Shown here piece after piece: positions 58,393-64,000 of a stretch of DNA of 64,000 nt. The notes below the pieces were generated by a model, which did not search any database, was not told the origin of the DNA, and saw nothing but the letters and a program-made list of their open reading frames with translations. The stretch's first letter is position 1; every line of letters starts with the position of its first letter. The position numbers were made by a program, and so were the translations under genes. Origin of the DNA: Mesorhizobium comanense (lineage in GTDB: Bacteria; Pseudomonadota; Alphaproteobacteria; Rhizobiales; Rhizobiaceae); the NCBI RefSeq assembly GCF_005503535.1, contig NZ_SCNN01000003.1:62001-126000 (forward strand), read 5' to 3'.

Positions 58393-59721
58393 ATGATTTC
58401 AGGCGATTCGATCGTGGCATTGTCGAGCGGCCGGCTTCCGGCCGGCGTAGCGGTGGTGCGGATTTCCGGCGCGCAGACTCGATTCGTGGTCGAAACGATT
58501 GCTGGCGCCATGGTTAAGGAGCGCGAGGCGATTCTGCGCAAGTTCAAGACGCCGGATGGCACCGTGCTCGACAGCGGTCTGGTGATCTTCTTTCGAGGCC
58601 CGGCAAGCTTTACCGGTGAGGATGTCGCCGAGTTTCACGTGCATGGCGGGCGCGCCGTGGTGGCCAGGATGCTGGAGACGATCACCGCCTTCGACGGTGT
58701 CAGGCATGCCGAACCGGGCGAATTCACGCGTCGAGCCTTTCTCAACGGCAAGGTCGACCTTGTCGAGACCGAGGCTTTGGCGGACCTCGTCAACGCCGAG
58801 ACCGAGGCGCAGCGGCGTTTTGCCATCCGCAACGCCGAGGGCGTTCAGAGCGATCTTTATCTGTCATGGCGCCGGCGCCTCATCCACGCGCGCGCGATGA
58901 TCGAGGCCGAGATCGACTTCGCCGACGAGGATGATGTGCCCGGCTCCGTTTCGGATGCGGTCTGGTCGGATGTGGGATTGATGATCGGCGAGATCGATCG
59001 TCACGTTGCCGGATTTCGAGCCGCCGAGATCATTCGCGACGGCTTCGAAGTGGTCATTCTTGGCGCGCCGAACGCGGGCAAGTCCAGCCTGTTCAATACG
59101 TTGGCGCGCCGCGATGCCGCTATTGTAACGGATGAGCCCGGCACAACGCGGGATCTGCTGGAGGTCGTGCTTGATCTTGGTGGCCTCCGTGTCAGGCTGA
59201 CCGACACCGCCGGTCTGCGCGACGCGCCGGGCAAGGTGGAAGCGATCGGCATCGAGAAGGCAAGGGCAAGGGCCCACGGCGCCGACCTCGTTCTGCTCCT
59301 TGAGGACATGGCTGCGCCGATGCCTGTCATCGCTGCTGGCGATCCGAAACGAATGATGCGCGTCGGGACCAAGCTCGATCTCCTGGACGGCAAAGCGAAC
59401 CGTGGCGGGGAAGGACATTACGACCTGGCGATCTCGACTTTGGACGGCGCCGGCATTGATGCATTGCTGGCGCAGATCAGCGCGCGCGCCGTAAGCGCCG
59501 CCGGGGATGTCAGCGATGTGCTGCCGTCACGGCTGCGCCATGTCGAACTGCTTGGCGAGACGACGCGCCATCTGGCGCGGGCCATGGAGCAGGCGGCAGG
59601 GCAGGAGTTGCGCGCCGAGGAGTTGCGGCTGGCGGCGGACCGCCTTGGCCGTATCATTGGCGCCGTGGATGTCGAGGATCTGCTGGACGTGATCTTCGCG
59701 CAGTTCTGCATCGGCAAGTGA
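58393..59721 (+). CDS. mnmE: tRNA uridine-5-carboxymethylaminomethyl synthesis GTPase MnmE
   Basis: A 442-residue GTPase working with MnmG on wobble U34 of tRNA. The N-terminal formyl-THF domain has DSIVALSSGRLPAGVAVVRI. The inserted G domain has GAPNAGKSSLFN, DEPGTTRD, DTAGLRD and TKLD. The C-terminus ends FCIGK, the CxGK motif. The stop TGA begins the first parS site. Confidence 0.97.
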   Translation: MISGDSIVALSSGRLPAGVAVVRISGAQTRFVVETIAGAMVKEREAILRKFKTPDGTVLDSGLVIFFRGPASFTGEDVAEFHVHGGRAVVARMLETITAFDGVRHAEPGEFTRRAFLNGKVDLVETEALADLVNAETEAQRRFAIRNAEGVQSDLYLSWRRRLIHARAMIEAEIDFADEDDVPGSVSDAVWSDVGLMIGEIDRHVAGFRAAEIIRDGFEVVILGAPNAGKSSLFNTLARRDAAIVTDEPGTTRDLLEVVLDLGGLRVRLTDTAGLRDAPGKVEAIGIEKARARAHGADLVLLLEDMAAPMPVIAAGDPKRMMRVGTKLDLLDGKANRGGEGHYDLAISTLDGAGIDALLAQISARAVSAAGDVSDVLPSRLRHVELLGETTRHLARAMEQAAGQELRAEELRLAADRLGRIIGAVDVEDLLDVIFAQFCIGK

Positions 59722-59734
59722 CTCACGTGAAACA
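59719..59734. promoter_or_regulatory. parS site 1
   Basis: TGACTCACGTGAAACA, 14 of 16 matches to TGTTTCACGTGAAACA. It overlaps the mnmE stop codon. Confidence 0.8.
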
Positions 59735-59758
59735 TTTCCGGCACGCTCGGGCCGGGCA

Positions 59759-59774
59759 TGATTCACGTGAAACG
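59759..59774. promoter_or_regulatory. parS site 2
   Basis: TGATTCACGTGAAACG, 14 of 16 matches. It starts 40 bases after site 1. Confidence 0.8.
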
Positions 59775-59796
59775 GGGACGCGCGAGAAGCCCTTGG

Positions 59797-59812
59797 TGAC
59801 TCACGTGAAACA
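59797..59812. promoter_or_regulatory. parS site 3
   Basis: TGACTCACGTGAAACA, identical to site 1, starting 38 bases after site 2. Confidence 0.8.
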
Positions 59813-59877
59813 CCGAGGTTCGGGTCGCACGGCACTGTCCCAGAGGGTGGGGGATGCATGATCATAGCAGAAGTTAG

Positions 59878-60060
59878 CGCCGCCCCTCATCCGCCTGCCG
59901 GCACCTTCTCCCCGTATAGTCACGGGGAGAAGGGAGCTGTCGCACCCTTGGCGCCTTATCCTGCAACGTTGGTGATGGACGAAATCGTCGATAACAGCGC
60001 TCCTCTCCCCGTCACTATACGGGGAGAGGATGCCGGCAGGCAGGTGAGGGGCAGCGTCAG
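59878..60060. repeat. Family A intergenic inverted repeat, copy A9, between parS sites
   Basis: GCGCCGCCCCTCATCCGCC and GCAGGTGAGGGGCAGCG are inverted ends. TTCTCCCCGTATAGTCACGG and CCCGTCACTATACGGGGAGA are inverted arms, and GCAACGTTGGTGATGGACGA is the core. With the parS sites it accounts for most of the 474-base gap 59722-60195; no gene is seen there. Confidence 0.85.
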
Positions 60061-60101
60061 CGCTTGGAATTGATGGGCAGCAATCGCGGGGGCAGCAGGT
60101 C

Positions 60102-60117
60102 TGTTTCACGTGAAACC
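60102..60117. promoter_or_regulatory. parS site 4
   Basis: TGTTTCACGTGAAACC, 15 of 16 matches, 79 bases upstream of the mnmG start. Confidence 0.88.
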
Positions 60118-60195
60118 CGCCGCGAAGTCTTCTTGACAGTTTGCCGTCGTGGGGACATTTGTCCCCTATCTCTTTTGAGTCCTGGGAATCTTTCA

Positions 60196-62067
60196 ATGAC
60201 CGATCACTATGATGTGGTTGTGGTGGGTGGAGGCCATGCCGGCTGTGAGGCGGCAAGTGCTGCCGCGCGCTCCGGCGCGCGCACCGCCCTGGTGACGTTG
60301 CGCTTCGATACGATCGGCGTGATGTCGTGCAATCCCGCGATTGGTGGGCTCGGCAAAGGCCATCTGGTGCGCGAGATCGACGCCCTGGATGGCCTGATGG
60401 GGCGTGTGGCGGACGCCGCGGGCATCCAGTTCCGGCTGCTCAACCGCCGCAAGGGCCCGGCCGTGCGCGGCCCGCGCGCCCAGGCGGACCGCAAGCTCTA
60501 CCGCCTTGCGATGCAGGAAGCGATTCGGCAGCAGAACGATCTCGACGTGATCGAGGGCGAAGTGCTCGATTTCGACATCTCCGCCGGCCGGATCGCCGCC
60601 GTGCTTCTTGCGGATGGCCGCAGGCTCGACTGTGGCGCGGTGGTGCTGACGACCGGAACCTTCCTTCGCGGGCTGATCCATATCGGCAAAAAGAAGATTG
60701 TCGCCGGTCGCATGAACGAGCAGGCGAGCCTGGGGCTTTCCGCAACCATGGGCAGGGCCGGTTTCCAGCTCGGCCGCCTGAAGACCGGCACGCCGCCGCG
60801 CCTGGATGGCCGCACCATCGACTGGGCCTCGCTCGAAAGCCAGGCAGCGGATGAGAACCCGGTGCCGTTCTCGCTGATGACCGATCGCATAACCACGCCG
60901 CAGATCGATTGCGGCATCACGCGCACGACTGCGGCGACCCACGAGCTGATCCGGGCCAATCTGGGGCGTTCGGCCATGTATTCCGGCTCGATCGAGGGGG
61001 TCGGACCGCGCTATTGCCCATCGATCGAAGACAAGATCGTCAAGTTCGGCGACCGCGATGGCCATCAGATCTTTCTCGAGCCGGAGGGGCTCGACGATTC
61101 CACGGTCTACCCGAACGGCATTTCGACCTCGCTGCCGCAGGATGTTCAGCTCGATATCCTGAAGACCATTCCCGGCCTGGAGCGTGCGGCCATGCTGCAG
61201 CCTGGCTATGCCATCGAGTACGATCATGTCGATCCGCGTGAACTCGCTCCCACACTGGAGACCAAGCGCGTCGCCGGCTTGTTTCTCGCCGGGCAGATCA
61301 ACGGCACGACGGGTTATGAAGAGGCCGCCGGCCAAGGCCTGCTCGCGGGGCTCAACGCGGCGCGGCGCGCCGGCGGTGGCGAGCAGATCGTGCTCAGCCG
61401 CACCGAAGCCTATATCGGTGTCATGGTCGACGACCTGACCAGCCGCGGTATCAGCGAGCCCTACCGCATGTTTACCTCACGCGCCGAGTTTCGGCTTTCG
61501 CTGCGCGCCGACAATGCGGATGAACGACTGACGCCGCTGGCGGACAGGCTGGGGATCGCATCGGCCGGTCGCATGCGGCGCTATGGCGACGTCATGCAGC
61601 GGCTCGACGAAGCGCGCGACCTGGCGAGCACACTCACCATGACGCCGAACGAGGCGGCGCGGCACGGGCTGGAGATCAACCGGGACGGCGTACGCCGCAC
61701 CGGCTACGAATTGCTGGCCTACCCCTCTGTCGATGTCGCATGGCTGGCCGGGGTAGAGCCGAGATTCGCCGAGATTGACGCGAAGACGGCGGAACGTCTC
61801 GAAACGGAGGCGAAATATTCGGTTTATCTCGACCGCCAGAAGACTGACGTGGCGCAGATACGGCATGAAGAAAGCCGCCTGATCCCGGAAGGCGTTGATT
61901 TCGCTGGCGTGCCGGGACTGTCCAATGAGCTGAAGCAGAAGATGCAGGCGCGGCGTCCGCGCTCTGTCGCTGATGCGCAGCGCATGGAGGGCATGACGCC
62001 GGCGGCGCTCGCGATCATCGTAGCACATGTCCGCCATCATGAGAGCGCGCAGAGGAATGTTGCGTGA
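60196..62067 (+). CDS. mnmG: tRNA uridine-5-carboxymethylaminomethyl synthesis enzyme MnmG (GidA)
   Basis: A 623-residue FAD enzyme partnering Mnm[18 protein letters not shown] binds [48 protein letters not shown] and [20 protein letters not shown] are family signatures. The helical C-terminus binds MnmE. The ATG at 60196 begins the conserved protein; upstream in-frame sequence crosses parS 4. It overlaps rsmG by GTGA. Confidence 0.97.
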   Translation: MTDHYDVVVVGGGHAGCEAASAAARSGARTALVTLRFDTIGVMSCNPAIGGLGKGHLVREIDALDGLMGRVADAAGIQFRLLNRRKGPAVRGPRAQADRKLYRLAMQEAIRQQNDLDVIEGEVLDFDISAGRIAAVLLADGRRLDCGAVVLTTGTFLRGLIHIGKKKIVAGRMNEQASLGLSATMGRAGFQLGRLKTGTPPRLDGRTIDWASLESQAADENPVPFSLMTDRITTPQIDCGITRTTAATHELIRANLGRSAMYSGSIEGVGPRYCPSIEDKIVKFGDRDGHQIFLEPEGLDDSTVYPNGISTSLPQDVQLDILKTIPGLERAAMLQPGYAIEYDHVDPRELAPTLETKRVAGLFLAGQINGTTGYEEAAGQGLLAGLNAARRAGGGEQIVLSRTEAYIGVMVDDLTSRGISEPYRMFTSRAEFRLSLRADNADERLTPLADRLGIASAGRMRRYGDVMQRLDEARDLASTLTMTPNEAARHGLEINRDGVRRTGYELLAYPSVDVAWLAGVEPRFAEIDAKTAERLETEAKYSVYLDRQKTDVAQIRHEESRLIPEGVDFAGVPGLSNELKQKMQARRPRSVADAQRMEGMTPAALAIIVAHVRHHESAQRNVA

Positions 62068-62696
62068 GCTCTTTTACCCTGAAGAGCCTGCAGGATGCCG
62101 CAGGCCCGGTTTCACGTGAAACATTCGATCGGCTGGTGGCGTTCGAGGCGATGTTCCAGAAATGGAACCTCAGCATCAATCTCGTCGCCCAGTCGACATC
62201 CGGCGACGTCTGGCAGCGCCATATACTGGACAGCGCGCAACTGGCGCGCATCGAGCCCACGGCCAAGCACTGGGTCGACATCGGATCGGGCGGCGGATTT
62301 CCGGGCCTGGTCGTGGCCTTTCTGCTGGCCGAGCGCGATGGCGCCAGCATCGATCTGGTCGAGAGCAATCGCAAGAAGGCGTCATTTCTGCAGACTGTGA
62401 TCGGCCAGTTCGGTCTGCCCGCCCGGGTTACGGCGCGGCGCATCGAAGACAGCCATGCCCTTGTTGCGACGCCGCAAATCGTCACGGCCCGGGCTCTGGC
62501 CTCGCTGCCGGTCCTGCTCGATCTGACGGCGCCATGGCTGACGGCCGGAGCGCGCGGCCTCTTCCACAAAGGCCGGGATTATCGCGCCGAGGTGCAAGAA
62601 AGCGTTAACCGATGGGCCTTCGATCTGGTAGAACATCCGAGCGTGACCGACCCCCAGGGGGTTGTCCTCGAATTGTCCAATGTGCGAGCCCGCTGA
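62064..62696 (+). CDS. rsmG: 16S rRNA G527 N7-methyltransferase RsmG (GidB)
   Basis: A 210-residue SAM methyltransferase. [15 protein letters not shown] and the SAM loop [14 protein letters not shown] are diagnostic. Residues 16-20 (VSRET) are encoded by the fifth parS site, a placement known from other genomes. A GTG start overlaps the mnmG stop. Confidence 0.95.
   Translation: MSSFTLKSLQDAAGPVSRETFDRLVAFEAMFQKWNLSINLVAQSTSGDVWQRHILDSAQLARIEPTAKHWVDIGSGGGFPGLVVAFLLAERDGASIDLVESNRKKASFLQTVIGQFGLPARVTARRIEDSHALVATPQIVTARALASLPVLLDLTAPWLTAGARGLFHKGRDYRAEVQESVNRWAFDLVEHPSVTDPQGVVLELSNVRAR
62108..62123. promoter_or_regulatory. parS site 5 (within rsmG)
   Basis: GGTTTCACGTGAAACA, 15 of 16 matches, about 0.6 kb before parA. 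Confidence 0.88.
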
Positions 62697-62729
62697 CACG
62701 CGGATTGCACCGATGTCGGCGACCCAAAC

Positions 62730-63551
62730 ATGAATTTCTGGCATAAACCCATGATGAAGAATGGCCCCCGAATCATCACCGTAGCCAACCAGAAGGGCGG
62801 GGTCGGCAAAACGACCACCGCCATCAATCTGGCCACCGCGCTGGCGGCCATCGGCGAGAAGGTGCTGATCGTCGATCTCGACCCGCAAGGCAATGCCAGC
62901 ACCGGACTCGGCATCGACCGCAAGGATCGCACGGTCTCGTCCTATGATGTTCTGACCGGCGAGCTGGATCTCGAAGCCGCTGCCGTGCCGACAGCGGTCC
63001 CGGGCCTTTCGATCGTGCCGTCGACGCTCGACCTGCTCGGCATCGAAATGGAGATCGCCTCGGCGCCCGACCGGGTGCTCAAGCTGCGCAATGCGCTCCG
63101 CGACGCGACCGGGCGCGGAGCGCCCTTCGGCTATGTGCTGATCGATTGCCCGCCTTCGCTCAATCTTCTGACCCTGAATTCAATGGCGGCGGCCGATTCA
63201 GTTCTCGTGCCGCTGCAATGCGAGTTTTTCGCGCTCGAAGGATTGAGCCAGCTGCTCGAAACCGTCGAGCAGGTGCGCCGCTCGATCAATCCGGAGCTGA
63301 CCATCCAGGGCATCGTGCTGACCATGTATGACGGGCGCAACAATCTCGCCAACCAGGTGGTGCAGGATGTCCGCGCCCATATGGGCGACAAGGTCTACGA
63401 GACCATCATCCCGCGCAATGTTCGGGTGTCGGAAGCGCCTTCCTATGGCAAGCCGGCGATCCTTTACGATCTCAAATGCTCGGGCAGCCAGGCCTATCTG
63501 CAACTGGCCTCCGAGGTGATCCGTCGCGAGCGGAAATTGCGCGCTGCCTGA
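62730..63551 (+). CDS. parA: Chromosome-partitioning ATPase ParA
   Basis: A 273-residue (or 266 if ATG at 62751) Walker-type ATPase driving origin segregation. ITVANQKGGVGKTTTAINLA is the deviant Walker A; LIVDLDPQGNAS is the switch I/A' region; VLIDCPPSLNLLTLN is Walker B. The absence of an N-terminal DNA-binding extension marks it as the chromosomal type. It sits 33 bases after rsmG. Confidence 0.96.
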   Translation: MNFWHKPMMKNGPRIITVANQKGGVGKTTTAINLATALAAIGEKVLIVDLDPQGNASTGLGIDRKDRTVSSYDVLTGELDLEAAAVPTAVPGLSIVPSTLDLLGIEMEIASAPDRVLKLRNALRDATGRGAPFGYVLIDCPPSLNLLTLNSMAAADSVLVPLQCEFFALEGLSQLLETVEQVRRSINPELTIQGIVLTMYDGRNNLANQVVQDVRAHMGDKVYETIIPRNVRVSEAPSYGKPAILYDLKCSGSQAYLQLASEVIRRERKLRAA

Positions 63552-63616
63552 TTGGTGGATGCATATTTAACGGCCGATTCGATACCGAAACGATCTAAGA
63601 AGACCTTGGAATAGAG

Positions 63617-64000
63617 ATGAGCGAAGACCTTTCGAGAAAAAGACTGGGCCGCGGGCTCGCGGCACTGATCGGCGAGATCGATCGCCCGGCAGCACCGGAA
63701 AAGCCGGGCATGAGCGCCGACGGCAAGGTGCCGATCGAGTTTCTGAGCCCGAATCCGAAGAATCCGCGGCGGCATTTCGGCGAGGCCGAACTGACTGACC
63801 TTGCGCAGTCGATCCGCGAGCATGGCGTGGTGCAGCCGGTGGTGGCGCGGCCTTCGCCGGCGCAGGCCGGCCGCTACGAGATCATCGCCGGCGAACGCCG
63901 CTGGCGCGCCGCGCAACGCGCCGGCCTGACCGAAATCCCGGTCATCGTTCGCGAGGTCAACGACCGCACGGCGCTCGAACTGGCGATCATCGAGAACGTG
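63617..64000 (+). CDS. parB: Chromosome-partitioning protein ParB, N-terminal part (truncated by window end)
   Basis: 128 in-frame codons reach the window edge. MSEDLSRKRLGRGLAALIGE has the LGRGLxALI motif near the N-terminus that stimulates ParA. IPVEFL-like IEFLSPNPKNPRRHF begins the CTPase/ParB-Srx domain, and YEIIAGERRWRAAQRAG has the GERR box for CTP binding and spreading. The parS-binding HTH lies outside the window. TTGGA precedes the ATG. Confidence 0.95.
   Translation, partial: MSEDLSRKRLGRGLAALIGEIDRPAAPEKPGMSADGKVPIEFLSPNPKNPRRHFGEAELTDLAQSIREHGVVQPVVARPSPAQAGRYEIIAGERRWRAAQRAGLTEIPVIVREVNDRTALELAIIENV

Noticed and set aside
58630..58645. parS-like GAGTTTCACGTGCATG in mnmE
   Set aside because: Only the TTTCACGTG part matches; the right half is lost, and the codons encode the conserved EFHVHGG of MnmE.
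59858..60073. Short plus-strand frame in the mnmE-mnmG gap
   Set aside because: It lies wholly in family A repeat A9 and its translation follows the repeat, not a protein family.

Overview
The window is GC-rich chromosomal DNA of an alphaproteobacterium of the Rhizobiales, most likely Mesorhizobium or a close Phyllobacteriaceae relative. This rests on gene content and order (rph/hrcA, rdgB-hemW, and ppsR-oriC-hemE-hemJ-rho-mnmE-mnmG-rsmG-parA-parB), on GTG/TTG starts, and on many GC-rich inverted intergenic repeats. No prophage, transposase, rRNA operon or CRISPR array is visible. One tRNA (Leu, anticodon CAG) is present.

Region 1 (1-16.4 kb) is accessory or conditional: a ligD-ku end-joining pair on the minus strand, two tiny ORFs, a DCC-family protein, a saccharopine-dehydrogenase-like/DUF4166 protein, a DGPF (YCII) protein coupled to an ECF42-type sigma factor, a GST, a large type V autotransporter, cysK, a LysE exporter and a periplasmic PQQ-type sugar dehydrogenase. 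Region 2 (16.2-32.6 kb) is mainly housekeeping: hrcA divergent from rph, VOC protein-rdgB-hemW, rsmI-yraN, uppP, GST-queG-oxidoreductase, mepA, glk, an MsbA-like ABC exporter overlapping dapB, and gpmA.

Region 3 (32.6-47.7 kb) follows tRNA-Leu and a strong terminator. It holds an orphan ATP-grasp enzyme, a cNMP-binding/thioredoxin-reductase-like protein with a UBP zinc-finger partner, an Rrf2 regulator with a flavoprotein, then cystathionine beta-synthase and gamma-lyase (reverse transsulfuration). A GlxA-type regulator and a DddP-related M24 protein flank a patch of lower GC with three unfamiliar small genes. Isochorismatase and alpha/beta-hydrolase genes complete it.

Region 4 (47.7-64 kb) is the replication-origin neighbourhood. 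dnaQ, coaE-aroE-maf and ppsR read leftward, and hemE-hemJ and rho read rightward. The 404-base gap between ppsR and hemE has a perfect DnaA box, degenerate boxes, a 40-base stretch with only 7 G/C, and five GANTC sites within 147 bases. I interpret it as chromosomal oriC. Downstream, five parS sites (14-15 of 16 matches) lie between the end of mnmE and the start of rsmG, just before parA and the truncated parB. Origin, centromere-like sites and segregation genes therefore lie within about 12 kb.

Two intergenic repeat families recur through the window. Family A (about nine copies) has GC-rich hairpin arms, and most copies keep a core related to GCAACGTTGGTGATTGGCGAAA split between them. Family B (three copies) is bounded by CGTCATCC...GGATGACG and GATCCATGCCG-type inverted ends.
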